NCBI RefSeq assembly: GCF_000981585.1
Contig: NZ_LN831776.1
Coordinates: 1,627,001 to 1,691,000 of the forward strand
DNA length: 64,000 bases
Reading direction: 5' to 3'
Origin: Paenibacillus riograndensis SBR5
GTDB taxonomy: Bacteria; Bacillota; Bacilli; Paenibacillales; Paenibacillaceae
The notes under the pieces are model-generated. The model saw only the letters and a list, made by a program, of their open reading frames with translations, had not been told where the DNA came from and did no database searches. The stretch's first letter is position 1, and each line of letters begins with the position of its first letter. Shown here in pieces: positions 49,211 to 58,500 of the stretch. Made by a program: the position numbers and the translations under genes.

Positions 49211-50257
49211 ATGGAGCTGTTATTTTATGTGCTTCAGATTGCCTTTCATTTATTGATTGCCGGTGGCTTGTGGCTGCTGGTGAAGCCATTCATTGAGAGG
49301 CATCTGCGCCAGCTTGGGCAAAAGATCGACCAGCGGATGAGCCTGCGGATCAGTCTTTTTGGTCAAAAAGTCAGCAATAAGCAAAGGAGGTGGCTGTACC
49401 GGCATTTGGACGATCTGCTCTATTTTGCCCAACGAAAATATGAGCCGGGAATTAGTGTTATGCGTTTTTCCATCCGGACTCTGTTGGTGTTCATCACGGT
49501 TTTTCTCTCAGGACTGCTTACTCTAAGAGAGCTGCCGGGGCATTTGAGCTTCAGCAATCCTTTCTTGGAAGGTATCAACTTCGATAACCAGCTTCCCGTT
49601 CAGGGATCTTGGCGGTTTCCGCTGTTTGTGGCAGTCATCGCAGCCAGTATTCCTTATCTTCGGACGAGATATCTCTTCGCGCAGCGCAAGGTGCATGGAA
49701 GTTATGATCTGCTGGATGTAATCAAAATTGCGACCAAATTCACACACCTGTCGGTGGACTCCATTTTATCTAAGACGGCTGACTTCCTGACAGAAGAAAG
49801 TGTGCTGAAGACTCCGCTCAGACTGCTTGGAGCCGCATTTGCCAACTACAGCAATGAACGGGAGCTGACCCTTGAGGCAGAGCGGTTTGCAGGAGCTATC
49901 GGAACCACCTTTGCTGTGGAATTTGTCTCGGATTTGCTGTATTTCGAGAAAGAAGGCACCCGTTACCTGAAGAACACGCTGATGATGCTAAGCCGGTCCA
50001 TGGAGCAGCAGCGGGAGACGATTCTTACAGTGAAGGCAGGGAGCCGGGATGCGATCAGTCTGGGGCTGTACGGCAATCTGGTGGTGCTGGTATCATCCGT
50101 CGGAACCTTTATTTATATGCTGAAGCCGGATGTCTATTTCAAACTGCAGTTTCAGACTACTGTCGGCCTAACCTTTTTGATGATTATTATATCCGGGCTG
50201 TTCATTTCTTTCATGATCAGTACCATACTCGCCAGGCCAAAGCTGGACTACCACTAA
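49211..50257 (+). CDS. TadB-like membrane platform protein of second locus
   Basis: 348 residues from ATG 49211 behind AGGGGG. Helices at the N-terminus (LIAGGLWLLVKPFI), at ~95-115 (TLLVFITVFLSGLLTL), at ~140-155 and two at the C-terminus (GNLVVLVSSVGTFIYMLK, LTFLMIIISGLFISFMIS) frame a cytoplasmic helical domain (VIKIATKFTHLSVDSILSKT). The topology fits TadB/TadC proteins, although T2SSF motifs are weak. The call depends on position directly after a CpaF-like ATPase. Confidence 0.65.
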   Translation: MELLFYVLQIAFHLLIAGGLWLLVKPFIERHLRQLGQKIDQRMSLRISLFGQKVSNKQRRWLYRHLDDLLYFAQRKYEPGISVMRFSIRTLLVFITVFLSGLLTLRELPGHLSFSNPFLEGINFDNQLPVQGSWRFPLFVAVIAASIPYLRTRYLFAQRKVHGSYDLLDVIKIATKFTHLSVDSILSKTADFLTEESVLKTPLRLLGAAFANYSNERELTLEAERFAGAIGTTFAVEFVSDLLYFEKEGTRYLKNTLMMLSRSMEQQRETILTVKAGSRDAISLGLYGNLVVLVSSVGTFIYMLKPDVYFKLQFQTTVGLTFLMIIISGLFISFMISTILARPKLDYH

Positions 50258-50268
50258 GGTGATGAATT

Positions 50269-51138
50269 ATGGATAGATTTTTACTTTTGATTGCGATACT
50301 GGGACTTGTATATCTCGCATTGCTGGTTTTTGTGAGCAGCAGCACCAGGCAGGAGCGTTATTTTCTCCGGTTGGGTGCCAGATGGAAGACACTGGGGGAG
50401 CGCATGCACAATGAGCGGCTGCAGCAGCTTCTTTATAACAGCGGCCTCACCATTTCCGCAGGCAAAATCACACTGTTCCGCTATTCGGCGGCACTGATAT
50501 ATGTGCTTGTTCAAGCGGCAGGGGACTTCCTGCGGTCCGCGCCTTTTTCCATCTACGATCTGCTCGTCGCCGTTCTGATTTTGTTGATTACCAGTCCGCT
50601 GAGATATCTTCCGCTGGGGTGGCTGCTGGCTTGGATGCATCAGAAGTCACTTATTCAAAAAGACGGGGAGCTGATCTCCTTTATCCGCCTCTATGAAAAT
50701 AACCGGCTGCGCAAACGGGGATATGTGCAGTTTGGGGCCTTTTGCGCCGGAACGGCAGGGCATTTCAACTACATCCGTCAGGATTTGTATGAGCTGTCAG
50801 AGCGGGCAGTGGATGAGGGGACGGAACGGGCCATTGAATGGTTTTGCGGTAAATTTCCGGACAACCATGCGTTCATCAACGACATTCGTTCGATTCTGCT
50901 GGCTACGGAGGGGATGGACGACGATACGGAAGCGGCCAATTATCTGCGGGAGCAGGGGAAGATTATCACCAAGATCTCCAGCGATCAATATTTGAAAAAA
51001 TGGTCCTTCATCGGCGATGTCTCCACCATCATCAACGTCATCCCCTCCATCGCCACTTTTCTGATGATCGTATCGATGGCGATGCAGTACATTTTGCTGA
51101 TCAAAGGGAATTTTAATGGGGTGGGGCTGTTTCAGTGA
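50269..51138 (+). CDS. TadC-like membrane platform protein of second locus
   Basis: 289 residues from ATG 50269 behind AAGGTGATG. Helices are visible at the start (LLLIAILGLVYLALLVFV), ~75-125 (YDLLVAVLILLITSPLRYLP) and the end (IATFLMIVSMAMQYILLI). The central helical part (ISFIRLYENNRLRKRG, FCAGTAGHFNYIRQDLYELS) resembles the T2SSF cytoplasmic domain only in outline. It pairs with the upstream gene, 11 nt away. Confidence 0.6.
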   Translation: MDRFLLLIAILGLVYLALLVFVSSSTRQERYFLRLGARWKTLGERMHNERLQQLLYNSGLTISAGKITLFRYSAALIYVLVQAAGDFLRSAPFSIYDLLVAVLILLITSPLRYLPLGWLLAWMHQKSLIQKDGELISFIRLYENNRLRKRGYVQFGAFCAGTAGHFNYIRQDLYELSERAVDEGTERAIEWFCGKFPDNHAFINDIRSILLATEGMDDDTEAANYLREQGKIITKISSDQYLKKWSFIGDVSTIINVIPSIATFLMIVSMAMQYILLIKGNFNGVGLFQ

Positions 51139-51197
51139 GTTTTTTGTTATATTCAAGAATCCAATAAAAACATAAAATAAAAAGGGAGATATTAACA

Positions 51198-51410
51198 ATG
51201 AAAAAAGACGCTATTTCTACTGGATTGTTCATCGCTATCGGGTTTCTGTGTGTTGCCATCGTAATTGCCATTTTGATTCCGGTTGTGCGGGATGTTATTA
51301 ACGCTGCGGACGACAACAGACCGACAATACCTGGAGTAACTATGGTTCAACCGGCAGAGTTAGCTCCATCCGCCACAGTCGCCAATACTGAGTTACATAC
51401 TGCGGTCTAA
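51198..51410 (+). CDS. Tiny pilin-like protein 1 of second locus
   Basis: 70 residues from ATG 51198 behind AAGGGAG. A short basic N-terminus (MKKDAIS) leads straight into a ~22-residue helix (TGLFIAIGFLCVAIVIAILI), and a ~40-residue Pro/Ala-rich tail follows. There is no glycine plus +5 glutamate cleavage site of the Flp kind. It is a paralogue in tandem with the next gene (both start MKKD.IS and share AIGF). Likely a major or minor pilus subunit; inference. Confidence 0.6.
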   Translation: MKKDAISTGLFIAIGFLCVAIVIAILIPVVRDVINAADDNRPTIPGVTMVQPAELAPSATVANTELHTAV

Positions 51411-51414
51411 GACG

Positions 51415-51558
51415 ATGAAAAAAGACTCGATCTCAGTTGCCATGTTTCTGGCGATCGGTTTTGTGATTGCGGGAATGTTCATCGCGGCGGCAACGAATAT
51501 CATCGGCAGCAGCCAGGACGACATCATCACACACACCAAACAAGTCGAGCAGTATTAA
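51415..51558 (+). CDS. Tiny pilin-like protein 2 of second locus
   Basis: 47 residues from ATG 51415, four bases after the upstream stop. The start is MKKDSISVAMFLAIGFVIAG and the helix is followed by a short polar tail (SSQDDIITHTKQVEQY). It is too short for ordinary gene finding, and no strong ribosome binding site precedes it, so translation probably depends on coupling with the first. The shared MKKD.IS...AIGF pattern with the preceding protein argues that both are real. Confidence 0.6.
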   Translation: MKKDSISVAMFLAIGFVIAGMFIAAATNIIGSSQDDIITHTKQVEQY

Positions 51559-51573
51559 AAGGGGGCGTGCGCA

Positions 51574-51954
51574 TTGAAGGCTACCGTCCTCCGGGCATTA
51601 TTCATGTGGCTTGTCCTGTTTATAATCCTGCAGCCCATCTTCACTTATATTGATTACCTGCTAGATTTGCAGGTCAAGGCTAACACATCCTACATCACTC
51701 AAAAAGCGGCAACGGAGGGTATGGTCACGGCTTCAATGAGGAATGAGGTCATCTCTAACCTAAAAGCTGTCGGATTTCCTGAAGGTTCTATTCAAATCAC
51801 AAGCAGCACAGAAACCTTGCAGGAACGCAAGCAACGCATGGATGTGTATATTTCTGCACCTAGAATGAATCTGTTTCCTTACAATTTTTCCGGTGTGTCA
51901 CAGCCCTCGCGTTATTACGGGCATGGGTCAATCATGAGTGAGTATCTCGACTGA
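51574..51954 (+). CDS. Minor pilin-like membrane protein A
   Basis: 126 residues from TTG 51574 behind AAAAGGGGGCG. One N-terminal helix (LFMWLVLFIILQPIFTYIDY) precedes a small extracellular domain with SNLKAVGFPEGSIQITSS, mixed alpha-beta in outline. The size and topology match TadE/TadF-like minor pilins, but I do not recognise a defined family. It lacks a clear glycine cleavage site. Confidence 0.5.
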   Translation: MKATVLRALFMWLVLFIILQPIFTYIDYLLDLQVKANTSYITQKAATEGMVTASMRNEVISNLKAVGFPEGSIQITSSTETLQERKQRMDVYISAPRMNLFPYNFSGVSQPSRYYGHGSIMSEYLD

Positions 51955-51974
51955 TTAAGGGATGAACCTAATCT

Positions 51975-52472
51975 ATGGACTATATTATTAAGCTTGCATT
52001 TGTTCTGCTCATCTTCATCTATTCCTGGTTTTTTCAGATTCAGAATCAGGAATGGGACATGCTGCGCAGCATGCTCAAGGATGCCAATAACATTGCTGTT
52101 CATGACGCATCACAGGAGTTGAATGAGTCCGCACGGGCACAAGGCCGTCTGATTATCAAACCCGCTGAAGCTTTTGCCGCCTTCCGGCAATCTCTTCAGG
52201 CAAATCTGGGACTGGACGACGGCCTGTCCCCCCTGGCGGGGAGCCGGCTGCAAACTCAAGTAAAAATCGTGAAGTTCGACATTGTTGATCAGTCTAGCGG
52301 AGTCACCTTTCCTTTTCTCTATGAGGACAGCAATTATGGCATTACCAAATACATACAAGGTCCTTCCGTGATTGCCGTCATTGAGACGGCTCACCCGGTA
52401 TTAATCTCCCGTGCGAAAGTCCAGGAGGCCATAATTGTGCCTGCCGTGCAGGAGTACAAAATGAATAAGTGA
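51975..52472 (+). CDS. Minor pilin-like membrane protein B
   Basis: 165 residues from ATG 51975, 9 nt behind AAGGGATG. One N-terminal helix (IIKLAFVLLIFIYSWFFQI), then a soluble domain (MLRSMLKDANNIAVHDASQE, ending VPAVQEYKMNK). The DASQEL segment recalls TadE-like proteins in Gram-positive loci. Same orientation and tight spacing to the gene before it. Function inferred from context only. Confidence 0.5.
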   Translation: MDYIIKLAFVLLIFIYSWFFQIQNQEWDMLRSMLKDANNIAVHDASQELNESARAQGRLIIKPAEAFAAFRQSLQANLGLDDGLSPLAGSRLQTQVKIVKFDIVDQSSGVTFPFLYEDSNYGITKYIQGPSVIAVIETAHPVLISRAKVQEAIIVPAVQEYKMNK

Positions 52473-52649
52473 TTTAATGAAGCGTGCGGATTTTTTGGCT
52501 CTGGCCGCTTTTGATCCAGCGTGCCATTATCGGTTGGATTGGCAATTGCGCTCCGGCATATCCGATGAGCATTAATTGAAATGGTTAACCTGATCCGAGG
52601 CGAGCCTTAGCAGCCGCATCCAAATTCATTCTTAAAGGAGAGAATCTAA

Positions 52650-53252
52650 ATGAAAAAGACAATTCTGAAAGTAACTCTGGCAATAACAATGATGTTCGGC
52701 TCCATATTGATTCAAGGAGCAGTAATTAATACAGCATCTGCAGCAGCCAGCCAGTCACAACCAGTAATGACAGACAATCTAATCAAGTATGGTTTGAAGA
52801 AGGACGTGGAGCTGCCGGTTACCGTAACTGCTGGTGGTCTTAGTTACACGCTGGAGAAGATCATGATATATGATGCCAAGTCGAAGGATGCTCTGGCGCT
52901 GGCCAAGAAGTACGGTTATGACCTGAACAACGCTAAGTATTTTGTTTGGACAAAGATTACCGTGGAGAATAAGAGTGGGAACGTTGTTCAACAGAATGCT
53001 AAGGATCTACGAGATAAATGGCGTCTACGTTTTGGGGATTTGCCGGAGGAGGAAGCTTCTGCTGCTATGCCGGAAGTAAGCTATTACAAACCAAATAGCA
53101 AAGAAGCGCTTTGGGATTGGAGTTTAAAGCCAGGGGAGAAGCTTACTACCTATCAAGGACTACGTTACACTGGAAAACTCAAATATTTTGAGCTAAGTGT
53201 AGATAATAAAAGAGAATCTAGCTTCGCAAATATTGTGAAATGGAAAGAGTAG
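52650..53252 (+). CDS. Secreted Ig-like/DUF4352-like protein
   Basis: 200 residues from ATG 52650, 8 nt behind AAAGGAGAG. Signal peptide is LKVTLAITMMFGSILIQGAV with cleavage near ASAAAS. The remainder is a single beta-rich domain (YTLEKIMIYDAKSKDA, FVWTKITVENKSGNVV, WDWSLKPGEKLTTYQGLRY) like the TRF2-fold/DUF4352 proteins that modify or sense at the surface. It precedes the large adhesin-like genes by 7 nt. The 177 bp upstream (52473-52649) hold no recognised gene or riboswitch. Confidence 0.6.
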   Translation: MKKTILKVTLAITMMFGSILIQGAVINTASAAASQSQPVMTDNLIKYGLKKDVELPVTVTAGGLSYTLEKIMIYDAKSKDALALAKKYGYDLNNAKYFVWTKITVENKSGNVVQQNAKDLRDKWRLRFGDLPEEEASAAMPEVSYYKPNSKEALWDWSLKPGEKLTTYQGLRYTGKLKYFELSVDNKRESSFANIVKWKE

Positions 53253-53259
53253 CATACTG

Positions 53260-55533
53260 ATGGGAAAAAATAAACTATGGATAATTGCTCTTATTGTCTC
53301 TTGCTTGGTATTTATGCCGACCATAAACTATTCTGCACAAGCAGAAGGTGCCAAGCAAGGCAGCGTCAGCGTGCCGGTGACAAGTGGCTTAACGGGATCG
53401 GCCAATAGTGCGAAGACCTTTTATCTTGATTTGCCTAGCGGAGTCTCCAGTTCCGCGATAAAGACGGGCACTCTCAAATACTCTGGAAGTAATAGTGTCG
53501 TAGGGGCGATCAGCATTGAGAACGGGAAAATAAAACTTACGCTGAAGGGGACGGCAAAGGATGAAACGTTCCCTGTAGAAGGCAAAGATCAAAGTTTCAA
53601 TCGTCCATTTGTAACCAACCCAGGAAATTCAATCTGGCGGTATGCGGATGGACGCCGCTGGCAAATTAATAACTATGATGAATACAGAGACGTCAATACA
53701 TTCTATAATGCAGCTGCAACTGATTACAGTACACCCTCAACTAATCCGCCAACTAAAAATGTATCTACTAAATCTATTACCATTGTACCGCCCAATTCGG
53801 CAACATGGTTTCGGAAGGACCAAACAGTGGTTCCCTTTAGTTCTGTCAATGAATCAAGTATCAAGATGCAACTAGGAACGCTTTTAGATGGGGCTAAAGG
53901 GGCTGGTGGTCTCAAAAATGGGAAAATCGTCATTACATATCAAGTTCCCACAGCAAACGTAAGGCCTGAACAAGTTTCTGATAATTTTGAAAAAGGACAG
54001 TGGGTTGAAGGACGTCTATATTTTGTCAAACAACCTTACTACTACGAAGCCCAAGCCAAACTCACCTCCTACAGTTACGCCGGTACAGTCACCTTCGACT
54101 ACTCCCCACCCGACCAAGCTACACTAAACGGAACGGCCACTTTGGAGAAGCCAAGCCCGAACCCGATCAAGCTGGAAGGCAGTAAGGTGGATGTGAAGAT
54201 TAACGTCAAAGGGGAGCTATTAGGTTACACGGATTCCTCTAACATCGAAGAATGGGTGTTTTACGCCAAGGAAAAGAACGGTACCGCCAAGGCCGACATG
54301 AAGAAAGAGTACAGCAAGCAACTTACTGCATCAAAAAGCTTTGACTTCGCAATCCCGGCCAGTCGGGTCGTCAATGATAATTTCAAGCAAGACTATACCC
54401 TGACAGTCGTAATCCGGTTCAAGAAGCCTGTGGTTACCAAGACCGGAACTATAACATCACTGGAGCAGAGCATGGAAGTCTCTGCCGGGGTGTACAAGAA
54501 GGATAACCCGGTCAGCTATCCATCTGTACCGAGTACACCGCCCAAGCCGGAAGGCAAACCGCCTATTGCCCGAATCACTGCACCTAAGTACATCAAAGCC
54601 GGTTCTGACATGATGGTATACGGGGGCAATTCCTCCGATCCGGACGGATACATTACTGACTATGCTTGGGGAACTCCTGGAGCAGAAGGCGGGATTGAAA
54701 ATACGGCCAGAGGTTATGTCTGGTATACCCGGGATAAGGTCGGAGAGACTTTTCCCATTACCCTGACCGTCGTTGATAATGACGGCATGACCGGAAGCAC
54801 CAGCACGGAAGTGACGGTCATCGAGCCGAGGCCATCGGCAGATCTCGAAATTAGCGGCTCGCTCAAGCAGAACCGGAAAACCACATTGACCAACAGCAGC
54901 TCAAGTCCGACCCGGTTTCCGATCATTAAGTCCAGGACGCAGGTCACGATTAGTGCAGTCAGCGGTGGCACGAATGCGGACATTAAGTACAGTGGCAGCT
55001 TGGCCGAGCTGGAGAGTAAAGATGTACTTTTTAGGATACCAGGGAAGTATAGGGCGACGATTCACGTGGAGAATACGGCCGGGTATGCTTCAGACAAGGA
55101 GATTACCTTCGATATCGCTCCCGATGAATCCCCAGTTGCCTACTTTGCAATGCCCATAGGGGCCTATAGGGACCCGACTAATGGAAATAAAGCAGTCATT
55201 TCCATTGATGATATGTCTTTTTCTTCAGACAAAGATAATATTACGAGACGGATTTGGGAATACCGCTACGATTCTAATAACAACGGAAGTTTTACAGATG
55301 AAGGCTGGGTACAGTTCAGTAGCGAAAACAAAACTCGCCTAAATTTGGAACTGTATCAGGTCGGGAAGTATGAAGTACGTGTTACCGTTATTGAAGAGTT
55401 CGGCCAGCCGACGATTGAGGATTTTGTCACCGATGCCGATAGGCTGCGGACGAGCTCTGAGGCTACCCAGAATGTTATCGAACGAATAGTAGAAGTGAAT
55501 AACCGCCCGCCTGAAGTAGATTGGGATTTTTAA
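53260..55533 (+). CDS. Large secreted protein with PKD domain
   Basis: 757 residues from ATG 53260, 7 nt after the previous stop. Signal peptide (LWIIALIVSCLVFMPTINYS, cleavage near SAQAEG). A beta-rich N-terminal region has no recognised family. A PKD domain follows at about residues 430-520 (PPIARITAPKYIKAGSDMMV, GGNSSDPDGYITDYAW, DGMTGSTSTEVTV), and a second, similar module may lie near the C-terminus, ending NRPPEVDWDF. No LPXTG or other anchor is seen. It resembles the next gene in domain type, so they may form an extracellular complex with the pilus. Confidence 0.7.
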   Translation: MGKNKLWIIALIVSCLVFMPTINYSAQAEGAKQGSVSVPVTSGLTGSANSAKTFYLDLPSGVSSSAIKTGTLKYSGSNSVVGAISIENGKIKLTLKGTAKDETFPVEGKDQSFNRPFVTNPGNSIWRYADGRRWQINNYDEYRDVNTFYNAAATDYSTPSTNPPTKNVSTKSITIVPPNSATWFRKDQTVVPFSSVNESSIKMQLGTLLDGAKGAGGLKNGKIVITYQVPTANVRPEQVSDNFEKGQWVEGRLYFVKQPYYYEAQAKLTSYSYAGTVTFDYSPPDQATLNGTATLEKPSPNPIKLEGSKVDVKINVKGELLGYTDSSNIEEWVFYAKEKNGTAKADMKKEYSKQLTASKSFDFAIPASRVVNDNFKQDYTLTVVIRFKKPVVTKTGTITSLEQSMEVSAGVYKKDNPVSYPSVPSTPPKPEGKPPIARITAPKYIKAGSDMMVYGGNSSDPDGYITDYAWGTPGAEGGIENTARGYVWYTRDKVGETFPITLTVVDNDGMTGSTSTEVTVIEPRPSADLEISGSLKQNRKTTLTNSSSSPTRFPIIKSRTQVTISAVSGGTNADIKYSGSLAELESKDVLFRIPGKYRATIHVENTAGYASDKEITFDIAPDESPVAYFAMPIGAYRDPTNGNKAVISIDDMSFSSDKDNITRRIWEYRYDSNNNGSFTDEGWVQFSSENKTRLNLELYQVGKYEVRVTVIEEFGQPTIEDFVTDADRLRTSSEATQNVIERIVEVNNRPPEVDWDF

Positions 55534-55552
55534 GTGGAGAAAGGAAAGACAT

Positions 55553-58500
55553 ATGAAACGTTTATTGAAGGAAAGCATCATACTATTCCTTTGTTTTGCT
55601 TTACTGCTCCCTTTCTTGCCACGACCAGCATTAGAGGTGGTAGGGTTAGGAACAGTCGTGCAGGCCGCAGAGGACGACATCATTTATTACCGGGATATCA
55701 ACTTTGAAGCCGGACAAGGGAGTCACGGAAACCAGGATAATGCGATCACTTTAGACTTTCCAGCCCTCAAGGTTATCAATCTTAAATACAATAAAATCAC
55801 TAAAAGATTGACCTATGATGTTGCGCCTGGGGCCAACCTGCGGGTCCATTTGAATAGTAGTTATGGTACAGAACGAATTATGACCAAGATGTGCTCTTCT
55901 ATTTATACCAAAAAGGGGTATGAATACGAAAAAATGGATCAGTATGGGGAAGACCAGTCCTGGTTTTGTCGTGAAAACCCATACTCTTACTACGATGATC
56001 GTTATTGGCCAGCGGATTTCGGAAACTTGTATAGTTTTGTCCCTTATGAGGAGCGGTATAAACCTTATGTTGATTTTGATTTATCTAACATAAGAGAGAA
56101 AATGAAAGTAACAGCACCGAACGTATACTTTCAAGGTTCTAACGACCTTCAAGAACAAGACATACGTCCAGGATTAGCTGGCGATCCGGAATTGTTCAGA
56201 ATTAGAATAGTTGTTCATACAGATTTTCTTGCGGGGGACCCTTACGGTGTCGGCTATACACCGGCCTACTGGACTCCATATATGACAAGGACGGCTGAAC
56301 TCATACCGAATCATCCACCCTCTTTATCCGTGGGTACACCTAATGGAATAACGTTAGTCAATGCTCCCAATTTGAGCGGAGTTAATATTGAGGGATATGT
56401 CAGTGATCCGGATAACGAAGATGTAACGGTAACCGCTGAAATCCCTAATGTTTTCTACAAGAAGACCGTTGTACCTCAAGCCAAATTTTCAAAAAATTTC
56501 AGTATACCGATAGACGCAATTCAAGACTCTTTGCCGCCAGGGGCGTACACGATGAATATCACGGCATCCGACCCCTCTGGAATGACAGCCAAGGCATCGC
56601 TCACGATTAATGTCAAACAGCAAATGAGGAACAAGTCCTTTGTGCTCGTCAATACACCTGTAGAAACGAAAACAAAATTCTTTGACTCGGAGGGCGATGC
56701 TAAACATGGAGAGCGCTACAGATTCGATCATGATCCATACTTTTTTGATAATTCCATGGGCATCATCGGAGACTCCGGGTTGTGGCGCAGTTCTGTCTAC
56801 CCTTCCTTCCCTTATAGTGGAGTATATGTGGCTACTTTTCAGGGCCGGGACAACCCCAAAAACGATGACCGGTTCGACGTTTACCGGAAATGGAGCCGGG
56901 ACAATTTGTCATCCATGACTTTCCATGTGCACCGCAAACCGATTGCCTTGTTCAGCGCCAAGCTGATGGGCGGATGGTTACAGATTACCGACAGCTCGTA
57001 CGATTTAGATCATATTACTGCATCCAATAAAGGGCTGATGGATTGGCAATGGCAATATAAGAAGACAGAAGGGCAAGTCTGGACGGACGGGTTTCCTCCG
57101 GCACAGCTACCGGGCAATGACCAGTATGATATTCGCTTAAGAGTGAGAGACGTAGATGGTGAAAATGGGGCTGGTGTGTGGAGCGATTGGTCGCAGCAAA
57201 CCGTAGGAGCGGCCTATAACTTACCCCCAGTTGCACTGTTTACGGTGGAGCCGAGCATCGTGTCTTACCGGAAGGCAACGACGATTATAGACAAATCCTT
57301 TGATCCGGATAATGACCCGCTGGATGTTTATAATTGGACCGTAATTAAGGATGGCTGGCAGCAGGTATGGAGTCATTGGGGCGGTGCTACTACACCGCCG
57401 AACATCGCCGCATACGGAGTCGGGACCTATCAGCTCACCCTAAAGGTTCATGATAACCGCGGGCTTTGGTCGGAGCCATACAGCCAAACCGTACAGGTGA
57501 TTAATCATCCTCCGGCAGCTGCTTTTAGCATGCCAACGGAAGTGTACCGGGATACGGTCATTACCATGGAGAATATGACACCAGATCCAGACGAAGACGG
57601 CGATGTATTAAGCTACGCTTGGAACGCAAGAATCAATAACAGTTCATATTATTATTCTGGAGGCAACCGAAATCAGGTCATGACCATCCGGGACCTGATC
57701 GCACGCAGCGGCATTACACAGCAGCAAGCCATATCAGATGGCTGGGAAATGCGCCTGACCGCTTCAGACGGAACACTTTCCTCTAATGCAACCAGAAATT
57801 TTACTGTTTTGAACCATGTTCCGACAGCAGCCATTAACGGGCCTGCAACGGTGTATCAGTTCGACACAAAACAGTACACATCGTCTGATAATGATGGAGA
57901 TCCATCCGATATGGCCAGTCTTCAATATTTTTGGAAGGTGACGGACAGTGACGGGGCCACCAAATTATACAAGACTCCTAGCATCGAGGTCAGTTTCCCG
58001 AATTCAGGTATTTACACCCTGGAGCATTGGGCCGTAGACCAGATCGGGGCCAAGTCGAACATCGACACGCTAAAGGTCAATGTACTGAAGAACCTGGCAC
58101 CATCGATGACGATAACATCCCCTGCTGGCACATCGGAGAACCCCTCCGTGCTGGATGCAGAGAAGCAAGGAGATCCGTTGGTCGAGTGGACATACTCCGA
58201 TCCGGAGAATGACCCGCAGGAAAAGTACCGGCTGGAGTTTTTTACAAAGGAAGGTATCTTGGAAAAAAGCGTGGAGAACGCAGATAACACCGGCTTGATC
58301 CGCCAGTATCAGGTCCCTAATCCAACGTTTAATCGCTTCGAATATTTCACTGTATTGGGCCGGGCGTATTCTAAGGGTTCCTGGTCAGAGATTTCGAATG
58401 AAAAAATGTTCATCATCGACAACCCTCCGAAGCCTGGATTTAGTTTATTGACGGATACAGGAAAGGATGCCACAAAGGTACCGATCTATCGGACGGATGT

